Assembly: GCF_046098205.1 (NCBI RefSeq)
Contig: NZ_JBJURJ010000024.1
Location: 38,018-102,017, forward strand
Direction: 5' to 3'
DNA: 64,000 bases
From: Paenibacillus_AR mesotrionivorans
Lineage (GTDB): Bacteria > Bacillota > Bacilli > Paenibacillales > NBRC-103111
Shown piece after piece: positions 42,548 to 51,907 of this stretch (its first letter is position 1; each line of letters starts with the position of its first letter). Both the position numbers and the translations under genes were made by a program. The notes beneath the pieces were generated by a model that was not told the origin of the DNA, did not search any database, and saw nothing but the letters and a program-made list of their open reading frames with translations.

Positions 42548-43669
42548 CTAAACGGGATCCTTGCCTTTAACAATATACCGCCACACATCCCGGAAGATGC
42601 CGGCCCGGTGGAAGGTGGCCAACAGGATCAGGGTGACAGGCCCGATAATCAATCCCAGGAAGCCGAACAGCTTCAACCCTACATACATGGAAATCAGCGT
42701 CGGAAGGGGATCAAGGCCGATGCTGGTGGCCAGCACCTTAGGCTCCAGAATTTGTCGGGCGACCACGATGATGCCATATAGGATCGTCAGTCCGATGCCC
42801 ATATAAAAATCCTTTTGGATAAACTCCACGATGATCCACGGCACCATAACGGCCCCGGTTCCCAAATATGGCATCAGATCCACCAAACCGATGAGAAGAC
42901 CGATGGTTATGGCATATTTCACCCGAAGCACCAGCAATCCCACAATAACGAACACAGCGGTTATGGAGATCAGAATCAACTGGGCCCGCAGGTACCCGAA
43001 TAGGGCCTTCTGAAGATTGGTCCAGACGATTACGGTGGGCTTCACGATAAAGTCCGGGGATACTGCCTTCATCTTGGCCCTGAGCTTATCCCAGTCCTTG
43101 CTGATGAAGAAGGCAGCCAACAGTGCGATAATGATGATGGTGGCTAGACCGGGCAGGCTGGTCAACAGGGCCACAATGCTGTCCAGAATGAATTTCACCA
43201 TGTAGGAGACAAAATCCGTAACTGTTTTGCCCGAGGACGTCAAATTGGAATTGATGGTGTCCTTGTAAACCGGATTCTGGTTGTAAATATCCATGATGTT
43301 GGTGATGTAATTCTGGATGCGGTCAGAGTTGATATAATCCGTAAAGAAGGTTTTCCAGGAGTTCAGATTGCTCTGGATAATCAGGGACAAATCGTTGATT
43401 TCCAGGACTATCTTGGTGACGGCCAGCGTGATGGAGCCGGCGGTGATGCCGAGGAACAGAATCAGGGCCAGGGTAACGGCCAGCCAGCGGGGCATCTTGG
43501 TATCCCGCTCCATCACGTTCACGAAGGGATTCATCATGTAAGCAATGACCCATCCCACAAGGAAGGGAATAATCAGAGGCGTGATAAAGAAAACGCCCAA
43601 GATGGCCGCTGTCAGCAATAAGGCGACCCACAACCCCCGTAGCAGCTGTGCCAGCAGCCTTCGATCCAT
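42548..43669 (-). CDS. ytvI: sporulation membrane protein YtvI (AI-2E transporter family)
   Basis: 373 residues. Eight hydrophobic segments with the family end LGLIIGPVTLILLATF and DLMPYLGTG motif; a soluble stretch of about 90 residues sits between helices 3 and 4. The family is AI-2E/PerM-like; YtvI is a sporulation member. Here it is on the opposite strand to its neighbours, unlike Bacillus. AAAGGATGAAACCGTT precedes the ATG. Confidence 0.87.
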   Translation of the reverse strand: MDRRLLAQLLRGLWVALLLTAAILGVFFITPLIIPFLVGWVIAYMMNPFVNVMERDTKMPRWLAVTLALILFLGITAGSITLAVTKIVLEINDLSLIIQSNLNSWKTFFTDYINSDRIQNYITNIMDIYNQNPVYKDTINSNLTSSGKTVTDFVSYMVKFILDSIVALLTSLPGLATIIIIALLAAFFISKDWDKLRAKMKAVSPDFIVKPTVIVWTNLQKALFGYLRAQLILISITAVFVIVGLLVLRVKYAITIGLLIGLVDLMPYLGTGAVMVPWIIVEFIQKDFYMGIGLTILYGIIVVARQILEPKVLATSIGLDPLPTLISMYVGLKLFGFLGLIIGPVTLILLATFHRAGIFRDVWRYIVKGKDPV

Positions 43670-43756
43670 AACGGTTTCATCCTTTCAGCAGTTGGCGGCA
43701 TTTTTTTCATAGGACCTTTGTTATATTGTACCATGCAACCGATTTTACCTGCAAAA

Positions 43757-43795
43757 TTTACAAAACGTTTACAATACGTTAAGGCCAGGCTAACA
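43757..43795 (+). promoter_or_regulatory. PhoP box upstream of ppk: four hexamers, 11-bp period
   Basis: TTTACA, TTTACA, TTAAGG and CTAACA begin at 43757, 43768, 43779 and 43790, each separated by exactly 5 bp. This is the TTAACA-N5 tandem pattern bound by PhoP in Bacillus. GATAAT at 43805-43810 follows as a -10 candidate. Confidence 0.8.
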
Positions 43796-43875
43796 AATGT
43801 AAAAGATAATGAAACTATGAATGAGGAGTAACCTCTTCAATGAACAAAGGTCAAACACAAAATGGAGGCATTATA

Positions 43876-45981
43876 ATGACCACCAAAAGTCCGGCATCCA
43901 ATTACATAAACCGTGATTTGAGCTGGATTGAATTTAACTGGAGAGTGCTGCAGGAAGCCCAGGACAGCTCCCTGCCTTTATTGGAACGGGCCAAGTTCCT
44001 GTCCATCGTTTCGTCCAATCTGGACGAGTTTATGAGCGTACGGGTAGCGGGTCTTCAAGACCAGATGAAGGCCAATTATATCAAAAAGGACTTTTCCGGC
44101 TATTTGCCTGAGGGTTTGCTGAAGCGCGTCATGAAGCGCACCTACCGGATGGTGGCGGAGCAGTACAAAACCTACCGCGAAATTCTGCGGCTGTTCAGCA
44201 AGGAAGGCATTTTATTAAGCGAGTACGAAGATTTGAATGTCACCCACAAAAAAGCGATGGACCAGTATTTTCACGAAATTATCTATCCCGTACTTACTCC
44301 CATGGCAGTGGACCAATCCCGCCCATTCCCTCTGGTACATACTCAATCCTTGTATCTGGCTGTAGTGTTGACCAAGGAGGGGATGGAGCCGGAGGATGAG
44401 CCGTTTTTTGCTATAGTCCAGGTGCCGTCCAACCTGAACCGCTGTATCTCTATCTCCCCACGGGGAAACAGCAAAAAGCATGAATTTATTCTGATGGAGG
44501 ATCTGATCCGGGTCCATATCCATACGTTGTTTTCCGGCTACACGCCTGTGGCGGTACACAGCTTCCGGCTGACCCGCAATGCGGACCTGACCCTGAACGA
44601 GGAAGGGGCGGAGGATCTTCTGGAGGAGATCGAGAAGGAGCTCCGGCGCAGGCGTTGGGGTGCCCCTGTGCGTCTGGAAGTGGATAAGGGGATGCATCCG
44701 TACGCGCTGGAAATGCTGCGTGAGGAATTCGAAATCGAGGATAATGTATTCGAGATCGACGGTCCCGTGGATCTGACCTTCCTGATGCGGCTGCAGGGGA
44801 GCTTGGAGGGATTTCAGCATCTGCGGTATCCGGCACTCGAGCCGTATTATCCCCGGGAGCTAGATGAGGATGACGCCTTCGAGGTGCTCCGACGCAAGGA
44901 TGTGCTGGTTTACCATCCTTACGAGTCCTTCGAGGCGGTAACGGATTTTATTGTGCAGGCGGCGGAGGACCCCAAGGTGCTGGCGATCAAAATGACCCTG
45001 TACAGGGTCAGCGGTCATTCCCTGCTGGTGCAGGCTTTGGCCCAAGCGGCGGAATCCGGCAAGCAGGTCACGGTTGTAGTAGAGCTGAAGGCCAGATTTG
45101 ACGAGGAACGCAACATTGCATGGGCGCGGAAGCTGGAAAAAGCGGGCTGCCACGTGGTCTACGGGCTCATCGGCCTCAAAACCCACGCCAAGGTGACCCT
45201 GGTGGTGCGGCAGGAAAATAACTCTCTACGCCGTTACGTCCATGTGGGCACCGGGAATTATAACGATAATACCGCCCGTTTGTACACGGATGTGGGAATT
45301 TTTACATCCAACGCCTTGATCGGGGAGGATGCCTCCATTCTCTTCAATGAAATTACCGGCTACTCCACACCCAAGCATATGCAGGCTTTGTGTGTGGCCC
45401 CCACTAACCTGAAGAACAAGCTGATCGAGCTGTTTCGCCGGGAGGCCGAACATGCCAAAGCCGGCAGACCGGCGCGCATCATCGCCAAAATGAACTCCCT
45501 GTCCCATCAGGAAACGGTGGACGAGCTGTACGCAGCCTCCCAAACGGGAGTCAAGGTAGACCTTATTGTCCGCGGCGTCTGCTGCCTGCGTCCGGGAGTG
45601 GCGGGATTAAGCGAGAATATTACGGTGCGGAGCATTGTGGACCGTTTTCTGGAGCATTCGCGGATCATCTATTTTGAAAATGGCGGGGAGCCGGAGGTGT
45701 ATATTTCCAGTGCGGACTGGATGAGCCGGAACCTGACCCGCCGGGTGGAGCTGCTTTGCCCGGTATTGGACGAGGCCAACAAACGGGCGTTGATCAACAT
45801 GCTTCAGCTGTCGCTGAATGACAATGTGAAGGCCAGGGTGCTCCAATCCAACGGTATGTATGAAAACAGGCAGCCCGGAGAGGAGCCCGAGCTGCGCAGT
45901 CAGTTCGAAGCTATGAAGGTTGCGGTGTGGAAAAATCGGGGGTTGTCTGAATTTCCGGAACAAGACTCCACACCTTCTTGA
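43876..45981 (+). CDS. ppk: polyphosphate kinase 1
   Basis: 701 residues, the usual PPK1 length; it polymerises the gamma-phosphate of ATP reversibly into polyphosphate. RPFPLVHTQSLYLAV and the phospholipase-D-like half with GLKTHAKVTLVVR, whose His is the autophosphorylation site, and YVHVGTGNYNDNTARLYTD are visible. The ATG at 43876 has GGAGG 7 nt upstream. Another in-frame ATG at 43840 has its own GAGGAG 11 nt upstream, so a 12-residue extension is possible. Its 3' end overlaps the convergent ppx by 71 bp. Confidence 0.96.
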   Translation: MTTKSPASNYINRDLSWIEFNWRVLQEAQDSSLPLLERAKFLSIVSSNLDEFMSVRVAGLQDQMKANYIKKDFSGYLPEGLLKRVMKRTYRMVAEQYKTYREILRLFSKEGILLSEYEDLNVTHKKAMDQYFHEIIYPVLTPMAVDQSRPFPLVHTQSLYLAVVLTKEGMEPEDEPFFAIVQVPSNLNRCISISPRGNSKKHEFILMEDLIRVHIHTLFSGYTPVAVHSFRLTRNADLTLNEEGAEDLLEEIEKELRRRRWGAPVRLEVDKGMHPYALEMLREEFEIEDNVFEIDGPVDLTFLMRLQGSLEGFQHLRYPALEPYYPRELDEDDAFEVLRRKDVLVYHPYESFEAVTDFIVQAAEDPKVLAIKMTLYRVSGHSLLVQALAQAAESGKQVTVVVELKARFDEERNIAWARKLEKAGCHVVYGLIGLKTHAKVTLVVRQENNSLRRYVHVGTGNYNDNTARLYTDVGIFTSNALIGEDASILFNEITGYSTPKHMQALCVAPTNLKNKLIELFRREAEHAKAGRPARIIAKMNSLSHQETVDELYAASQTGVKVDLIVRGVCCLRPGVAGLSENITVRSIVDRFLEHSRIIYFENGGEPEVYISSADWMSRNLTRRVELLCPVLDEANKRALINMLQLSLNDNVKARVLQSNGMYENRQPGEEPELRSQFEAMKVAVWKNRGLSEFPEQDSTPS

Positions 45982-47461
45982 ATTCCTTGGTAATGGCGCC
46001 GGTTTCCCGGATCTCAATACCGGGGTGATGGGTGCATTCCAGCTGCAGCCGGATGGCACCGGTGCGGGCAATGGCTGTCAGCCGCCGTACCGGCTGGGTT
46101 TCGCTGCGGTCGAGAGCTACAGCCAGCTGCAGCAAGGACCCCAAGCGCTCCACCAACAGACAATCGGATTCAGTCAGAATGTCCTTATGTTCGAGGAATA
46201 GCTGACGGGTCCGGTTTTTGTTTTTGTAGGAGGCGATCATGGCGCAGATCAGCACCTCCCGGTGGGTCAGCCCGTACAGGCGGGAATGGGCGATGAGATA
46301 AAAGGTATGTTTGGGATAATCGTAGTAAAATATGGTGATGCCGATCCGGTACAGCAGACTTGCTACATGAAGATAGGCTCTCGACCGGATGCTCAGGTGG
46401 TGCAGATCCTGCAGGTCGTCGAAGAGCTTCAGGGCCAGCCGGTTCACCTGCTCCACATGGAGAAGGGACACGGACGGATGCAAGGCCAGCAGGTTGCGGA
46501 CGCTGTGCTCCAGCACATTGGAGAACTGGGCTTGTCCGGGATTCAGCACATCATAAAAGAGTCCGTCCCGCAGGCCGCTGCCGCTGACCATATAGTGGGA
46601 GGCGCCGGAATAATCGAATACGGTCTGAAGGATCAGCATTCCAGGTACGATAATATCGGCACGGCTTCCGGTCATACCGTCCACCTTCTTCCGCTTCTCC
46701 GGCGGCATGGTGGACAATGCAGCGAGCAGCTGCTCCACAGTCCCTTTTTCCATTTGATACTGGTGGGCCAGGGGGAGGGAATACTTGCGTGCTCTCTGGT
46801 CCAGCTTGCCCAAGGTCCGGATGGTTCCGCCCAGACCGATCAGGGGCAGCCCCTGATGGCCCTTGATCCAGGGCTCCTTTTCCAGAGCGGCCAGAACCAT
46901 GTGGCGGATTTTCGCTGCGGTATCGGCATCGGCCACACCGTCCTTGGTGAACCGTTTGGTGGTGTTGACGGAGCCGAAGGGGAAGGACACGCTATGGATC
47001 AGCGACCGGCCCAGGAACAGGGACACCTCGGTGCTGCCGCCCCCGATATCTATCAGCAGGCCGTCCTGAATATCCATGGAATTGATCATGCCCAAAAATC
47101 CGTAGCGGGCTTCCATCTCACCGGACAGAATCTCCACTTCGATGCCGGTTTCCTTTTTCAAAATGGCGACGATCTCTCCGGAATTGGAAGCGTTGCGGAT
47201 GGCCGCGGTAGCCACAGCCCGGATTTTGTCGGTATGGTGAGCCTGGCATAGGGTTCTGAAATGGTTAAGGATGTGGACAATGCCCATGGCATCCTCCGGC
47301 TTGAGGGAACCGTCCTGGCGGATTTTTTCGCTGAGGCGGGCGGATTCCTTGCTCTCATCGATGACCCGGTAGGCGTCCTTGCCGGATACTTCATAAATCA
47401 CAAGCCGGACCGAGTTGGATCCGATATCGATAATGCCGATGCGGCTGGTTGTTTCCATCAT
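45911..47461 (-). CDS. ppx: exopolyphosphatase, Ppx/GppA family
   Basis: 516 residues. The ASKHA-type phosphatase core has IGIIDIGSNSVRLVIYE, the catalytic-Glu region, GLLIDIGGGSTEVSLF and GLGGTIR; an HD-like helical domain follows to about 480. It removes terminal phosphate from polyphosphate, or pppGpp gamma-phosphate. The first of two adjacent ATGs, at 47461, follows AAAGGG; a TTG at 47485 was rejected. It is convergent with ppk, with a 71-bp overlap, so the two are not an operon. Confidence 0.9.
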   Translation of the reverse strand: MMETTSRIGIIDIGSNSVRLVIYEVSGKDAYRVIDESKESARLSEKIRQDGSLKPEDAMGIVHILNHFRTLCQAHHTDKIRAVATAAIRNASNSGEIVAILKKETGIEVEILSGEMEARYGFLGMINSMDIQDGLLIDIGGGSTEVSLFLGRSLIHSVSFPFGSVNTTKRFTKDGVADADTAAKIRHMVLAALEKEPWIKGHQGLPLIGLGGTIRTLGKLDQRARKYSLPLAHQYQMEKGTVEQLLAALSTMPPEKRKKVDGMTGSRADIIVPGMLILQTVFDYSGASHYMVSGSGLRDGLFYDVLNPGQAQFSNVLEHSVRNLLALHPSVSLLHVEQVNRLALKLFDDLQDLHHLSIRSRAYLHVASLLYRIGITIFYYDYPKHTFYLIAHSRLYGLTHREVLICAMIASYKNKNRTRQLFLEHKDILTESDCLLVERLGSLLQLAVALDRSETQPVRRLTAIARTGAIRLQLECTHHPGIEIRETGAITKEFKKVWSLVPEIQTTPDFSTPQPS

Positions 47462-47641
47462 GATGAGCCCTTTCTTTTTTTTCAACTATTGTAACACAGA
47501 CTGCGGGGGTGTGTTCGGCAAACGCTGTATTTTGCGGAGTAAATCAATCTTCCTCCAGGTTCGCACATTGCAGCCTGCTTTAGCGGAACAGCTTAGAAGC
47601 AAGCGCAGGAACCCGGCGCAGCTTCCAGCAGGCCGCGACTC

Positions 47642-47825
47642 CAACGGACAGAGAGTCCGCTATTACGAGAAAAAGGGGTCTTTTCTCATTGTTGCGGACT
47701 CAGCAGCCGTTATATCGGCGAATATTCCGCATACGGACGTATTTTATGGGAAATAGCGTAGCCTGTGTCCGCGAAAAGAATAAAAGCGCCGATTTCGGAA
47801 AAATAAAGGCTTCACTGTCCGCATC
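47642..47825. repeat. four-copy dyad element C (word CGGAC)
   Basis: Direct copies of the xxGCGGAC or CAACGGAC type at 47645 and 47695, inverted GTCCGC ending at 47772 and 47822: exactly 50 bp between copies of each pair. It lies in the 581-bp divergent gap between ppx and citZ; further right come the AT-rich citZ promoter and operator; further left nothing is recognised. Confidence 0.8.
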
Positions 47826-47942
47826 AAGACAAATTCCTCCGGGAGCTTTCAAAACTCCTGAGATTTCGATAAAAAACTCCAATCACTTTAGGATTACCAT
47901 AAAAATCTTTTTTGTACCGATAAGTATCTTTCATTTCATAAT

Positions 47943-47971
47943 TTGTTCACATATATCCAAGAAAATGTTAT
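47943..47971 (+). promoter_or_regulatory. candidate citZ promoter
   Basis: TTGTTC, 17 bp, TGTTAT, overlapping TATTAT. The -10 is weak; the region is AT-rich. Confidence 0.35.
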
Positions 47972-47991
47972 TATAGATATACCAACACATG

Positions 47992-48006
47992 ATAAAACTT
48001 TGTTAT
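47992..48006. promoter_or_regulatory. CcpC-type dyad in the citZ leader
   Basis: ATAA, 7 bp, TTAT, the dyad pattern of the LysR-type citrate regulator CcpC in Bacillus, 36 bp before the ATG. Confidence 0.5.
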
Positions 48007-48042
48007 GATATTCACATACCACTGCTAAAGGAGAGAGATACG

Positions 48043-49155
48043 ATGACGGCAACCAAAGGTTTGGAAGGTATCGTAGCCACCACGTCCTCCATCAGTTCTA
48101 TTATTGACGGTGTATTAACATACCGGGGCATCGACATTGATGAGCTGGCAGAGCATGCTTCCTTCGAAGAAGTGGTCTACCTGCTGTGGTTCGGCAAGCT
48201 TCCCACGGAGACCGAGCTGGCCCAGCTTAAGGATAATCTTAGCAAGAACGCGGCGGTGCCCGATGCCGTTATTGAACAGCTCCGGCTGGCTCCCAAGGAT
48301 GCCAATGCCATGGCTGTACTCCGTACCGCCATCTCCGCTCTCTCCTTATATGATCCGGAAGCCGCTGATATGAGCGTAGCCTCCAATGTACAGAAGGCTA
48401 TCAAGCTGCAAGCCCAGGTTGCCACCATTATTGCCGCATTTGCCCGTATCCGCCAAGGGCTGGACCCGGTAGCACCCAAGGAAAGCGCCTCCATTGCGGA
48501 GAACTTCCTGTACATGCTCACCGGCGAGCAGCCTGACCCTATAGCAGTGGAGGCTCTCGACAAGGCGCTGGTGCTGCATGCGGACCATGAGCTGAATGCA
48601 TCTACCTTCGCAGCCCGTGTAACCGTTGCCACCCTGTCCGATATTTATTCCGGAGTCACCTCTGCCATTGGAGCCCTGAAGGGTCCGCTGCACGGCGGAG
48701 CCAATGAGGCCGTTATGGAAATGCTGGAGGAAATCGGAAGCTTCGAAGCTGTGGAAACCTATGTGAACAGAAAGCTGGACAACAAGGAGAAGCTGATGGG
48801 TTTTGGCCACCGGGTGTACAAAAACGGTGATCCCCGCGCCAAACATCTGCAGAAGATGTCCCATGAGCTGGGCAAGTTGACCGGCGACCTGAAGTGGTAT
48901 AATATGTCCGTGAAGATTGATGATATGGTCGTTTCCGAAAAGGGCCTCAAGCCCAATGTGGATTTCTATTCCGCATCCGTCTACACCACGCTGGGGATTC
49001 CGAGAGATCTGTTCACGCCGATCTTCGCCATTAGCCGTATGTCCGGCTGGACCGCCCATATTCTGGAGCAGTTCGAGAACAACCGCCTGATCCGTCCCCG
49101 TGCCGAATACGTAGGGCCGGTGGGGCAATCCTATGTCCCCATGGAAAATCGGTAA
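48043..49155 (+). CDS. citZ: citrate synthase
   Basis: 370 residues, close to Bacillus CitZ. GLEGIVATTSSISSIIDG opens the protein; the catalytic histidines lie in GPLHGGANEAVMEML and GFGHRVYKNGDPRA, and the Asp in the PNVDFYSASVY segment. It condenses acetyl-CoA and oxaloacetate. The ATG at 48043 has AAAGGAGAGAG upstream; the frame opens earlier without a site. It heads the citZ-icd-mdh group; the gap to icd is 147 bp. Confidence 0.97.
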   Translation: MTATKGLEGIVATTSSISSIIDGVLTYRGIDIDELAEHASFEEVVYLLWFGKLPTETELAQLKDNLSKNAAVPDAVIEQLRLAPKDANAMAVLRTAISALSLYDPEAADMSVASNVQKAIKLQAQVATIIAAFARIRQGLDPVAPKESASIAENFLYMLTGEQPDPIAVEALDKALVLHADHELNASTFAARVTVATLSDIYSGVTSAIGALKGPLHGGANEAVMEMLEEIGSFEAVETYVNRKLDNKEKLMGFGHRVYKNGDPRAKHLQKMSHELGKLTGDLKWYNMSVKIDDMVVSEKGLKPNVDFYSASVYTTLGIPRDLFTPIFAISRMSGWTAHILEQFENNRLIRPRAEYVGPVGQSYVPMENR

Positions 49156-49302
49156 GGATAAGAAATCATACCAGCACTTATAAATTTCATATGTTTACCA
49201 CGAACGGGCGCCGGAGAGCCGCAAGCTTGCCTTTTGGCACCCGTTCTTGAAGTCCATAGACATTTTTTTGGGATCCATCATCTTATAGCCGGGAGGTTTA
49301 CC

Positions 49303-50598
49303 ATGCCACAATTCGAACAATATTCCTTGCCTGTCGAGGGCCAGCCGATTACAATTGATAACGGCAAACTGAACGTGCCCAACAATCCTATCATTCCGTT
49401 TATTGAAGGGGACGGCACCGGTCCCGATATTTGGGCAGCTTCCAAGCGTGTCCTGGATGCGGCTGTGGAGAAGGCATACGGCGGCGAGAAGAAGATTGCC
49501 TGGTATGAGGTGTATGCCGGCGAAAAGGCGTTTAACCAATTCAACAGCTGGCTGCCCAACGACACCCTGACCGCAGTCCGTGAATACATAGTGGCCATTA
49601 AGGGGCCGCTGACCACTCCCATCGGTGGAGGCATCCGTTCCCTGAACGTAGCCCTCCGCCAGGAGCTGGATCTGTACGTGTGCTCCCGTCCGGTGCGGTA
49701 TTTCGATGGTGTTCCCTCCCCTGTGAAGCATCCCGAGCTGGTGGATATGGTGATCTTCCGGGAAAATACGGAGGACATCTATGCCGGCATCGAGTGGGCC
49801 GAAGGCTCCGCCGAGGTGAAGAAGGTTATCGAATTCCTTCAGAATGAAATGGGCGTGAAGAAAATCCGCTTCCCGGAAACCTCCGGAATCGGCATCAAGC
49901 CTGTATCCAAGGAGGGCTCCGAACGCCTGATCCGCGCAGCTATCGAATATGCCATTCAGCATAACCGCAAGTCCGTGACGCTGGTGCATAAGGGCAATAT
50001 TATGAAGTTTACGGAAGGCGCCTTCAAGAACTGGGGTTACGAGCTGGCAGAGCGGGAATTCGGCGACAAAACCTTTACCTGGGACCAATACGACCGGATC
50101 AAAGCAGCAGAAGGCACAGACGCCGCCAATAAGGCACAGAAGGAAGCGGAGGCTGCTGGCAAGATCATCGTGAAGGATGCCATTGCCGACATCGCCTTGC
50201 AGCAGGTTCTGACCCGTCCCAAGGAATTCGAAGTCATCGCCACACTGAATTTGAACGGCGACTACCTCTCCGACGCCTTGGCCGCCCAGGTGGGAGGCAT
50301 CGGCATTGCCCCCGGCGCCAACATCAACTATGTGACCGGCCATGCCATCTTCGAAGCCACCCACGGCACAGCGCCCAAGTATGCGGGGCTTGATGTGGTG
50401 AACCCCGGCTCCGTGATCCTCTCCGGTGTAATGATGCTGGAGCATCTGGGCTGGCAGGAAGCCGCAGATCTGATTTACAAGGGATTGGAAACCGCCATCA
50501 ACAACAAAACGGTTACCTATGACTTCGCCCGTCTGATGGAAGGCGCAACAGAAGTGAAGTGCTCGGCCTTCGCCGATGAGATTATTGGACATATGTAA
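49303..50598 (+). CDS. icd: isocitrate dehydrogenase, NADP-type
   Basis: 431 residues with IEGDGTGPDIW, GGGIRSLNVALRQELDLYVC (substrate loop with the regulatory Ser of Bacillus and E. coli Icd), ENTEDIYAGIEW, and the C-terminal cofactor site ATHGTAPKYAGLDVVNPGS, whose KY is typical of NADP specificity. It converts isocitrate to 2-oxoglutarate. GGGAGG lies before the ATG at 49303. An inverted repeat separates it from mdh. Confidence 0.96.
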   Translation: MPQFEQYSLPVEGQPITIDNGKLNVPNNPIIPFIEGDGTGPDIWAASKRVLDAAVEKAYGGEKKIAWYEVYAGEKAFNQFNSWLPNDTLTAVREYIVAIKGPLTTPIGGGIRSLNVALRQELDLYVCSRPVRYFDGVPSPVKHPELVDMVIFRENTEDIYAGIEWAEGSAEVKKVIEFLQNEMGVKKIRFPETSGIGIKPVSKEGSERLIRAAIEYAIQHNRKSVTLVHKGNIMKFTEGAFKNWGYELAEREFGDKTFTWDQYDRIKAAEGTDAANKAQKEAEAAGKIIVKDAIADIALQQVLTRPKEFEVIATLNLNGDYLSDALAAQVGGIGIAPGANINYVTGHAIFEATHGTAPKYAGLDVVNPGSVILSGVMMLEHLGWQEAADLIYKGLETAINNKTVTYDFARLMEGATEVKCSAFADEIIGHM

Positions 50599-50604
50599 AA
50601 CGAT

Positions 50605-50654
50605 CCCCCAAAAGTGATGTTAAGCAGAGAGGCCTAATCAGGTACTTTTGGGGG
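50605..50654. promoter_or_regulatory. hairpin between icd and mdh
   Basis: An 11-bp perfect stem CCCCCAAAAGT with ACTTTTGGGGG around a 28-nt loop. There is no T run, so it is more likely an RNA-stability or processing structure than a terminator. Confidence 0.6.
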
Positions 50655-50708
50655 AGCCCCCGGAAATTCGAAAGCGCCCAATTAAGAGATCTTTAGGAGG
50701 ACATAAAT

Positions 50709-51650
50709 ATGCCCCTGACACGCAAAAAAATTACCGTTGTGGGCGCCGGCTTTACCGGTGCCACCACAGCGCTGCTTTTGGCCCAAAAAGAGCTTGGCGA
50801 TGTTGTCCTGCTGGATATCCCCCAATTGGAGAATCCCACCAAGGGCAAGGCACTGGATATGCTGGAGGCGGGTCCTGTTCAAGGCTTCGACGCCACCATT
50901 ACCGGCACCAGCAGCTATGAGGATGCCGAGGGTTCGGATATCGTCATCATTACCGCAGGCGTGGCCCGCAAGCCGGGGATGAGCCGAGATGATCTGGTGA
51001 GCATCAATGCGGGTATCGTCCGCTCCGTCTGCGAAAACATCAAGCGGGTTGCTCCGGATTCCATCGTTATTCTGCTGTCCAACCCGGTAGACGCCATGAC
51101 CTATGTAGCCTACCATACCCTGGGTTTCCCCAAGAACCGGGTCATTGGCCAATCCGGCGTGCTGGATACCGCCCGTTTCTGCACCTTCGTATCCCAGGAG
51201 CTGAATGTGTCTGTTGAGGATGTCCGCGGCTTTGTGCTGGGCGGCCATGGCGATGATATGGTTCCCCTGGTCCGTTACTCCAGCGTTGGCGGCATTCCCC
51301 TGGAGGTCCTGCTGCCCAAGGAGCGAATTGACGCCATCGTGCAGCGCACCCGTGTGGGCGGTGGTGAAATCGTGAACCTGCTGGGCACCGGCAGCGCTTA
51401 TTATGCGCCTGCCGCATCTCTGGTGCAGATGACCGAAGCCATCGTTAAGGACAAAAAACGGATTCTGCCATCCATCGCTCTTCTCGAGGGTGAGTACGGC
51501 TACGATCACCTGTTTATGGGTGTGCCTACTCTCTTGGGCGGCAACGGTATCGAACGGATTTATGAGCTGGAGCTGACAGTGGAAGAGAAGACTGCTCTGG
51601 ACAAATCCGCCCAATCCGTGAAGAATGTGATTGCCGTGGTAAACGGCTAA
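50709..51650 (+). CDS. mdh: malate dehydrogenase
   Basis: 313 residues of the LDH-like group. The Rossmann motif is VVGAGFTGATTA; ITAGVARKPGMSRDDL holds the substrate Arg pair, SNPVDAMTY and VLGGHGDDMVPL the catalytic His. It oxidises malate to oxaloacetate with NAD. AGGAGG stands before the ATG. It is the last gene of the citZ-icd-mdh group as in Bacillus; a MITE-like element follows. Confidence 0.97.
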   Translation: MPLTRKKITVVGAGFTGATTALLLAQKELGDVVLLDIPQLENPTKGKALDMLEAGPVQGFDATITGTSSYEDAEGSDIVIITAGVARKPGMSRDDLVSINAGIVRSVCENIKRVAPDSIVILLSNPVDAMTYVAYHTLGFPKNRVIGQSGVLDTARFCTFVSQELNVSVEDVRGFVLGGHGDDMVPLVRYSSVGGIPLEVLLPKERIDAIVQRTRVGGGEIVNLLGTGSAYYAPAASLVQMTEAIVKDKKRILPSIALLEGEYGYDHLFMGVPTLLGGNGIERIYELELTVEEKTALDKSAQSVKNVIAVVNG

Positions 51651-51688
51651 CCTCAGAAATACAGTATACGCATGGCGCTTTGCCTTCC

Positions 51689-51852
51689 TAGGGCGTGTCT
51701 GAAAACTCCGAGGGGCGCAGATTTTAGCGAATTTTCGTTCATGGCAAGGCACTTTTCCGCAGGCGTACCGGGGGTACGTCAAGGGAAAGTAACGCAGCAA
51801 GGGACGAAAAGGCGATGAAAGATGCCCTCAACGAGTTTTCAGACGCGCCCTA
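51689..51852. mobile_element. 164-bp MITE-like element
   Basis: Terminal 20-bp inverted repeats TAGGGCGTGTCTGAAAACTC and its mirror with one mismatch, an internal hairpin GCGTACC/GGTACGTC and further complementary stretches, so the whole element folds back. There is no open frame. I see no clear target-site duplication. Confidence 0.8.
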
Positions 51853-51907
51853 ACTATGATGGGGGTAAAGCGCCTTTTACCCCTATTGGCCCTTGGGAGG
51901 AATGCTC

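Noticed and set aside
49195..50592. 465-residue frame antisense to icd, and similar long frames opposite phoR, mdh and ppx
   Set aside because: Shadows of well-identified genes in GC-rich codons.
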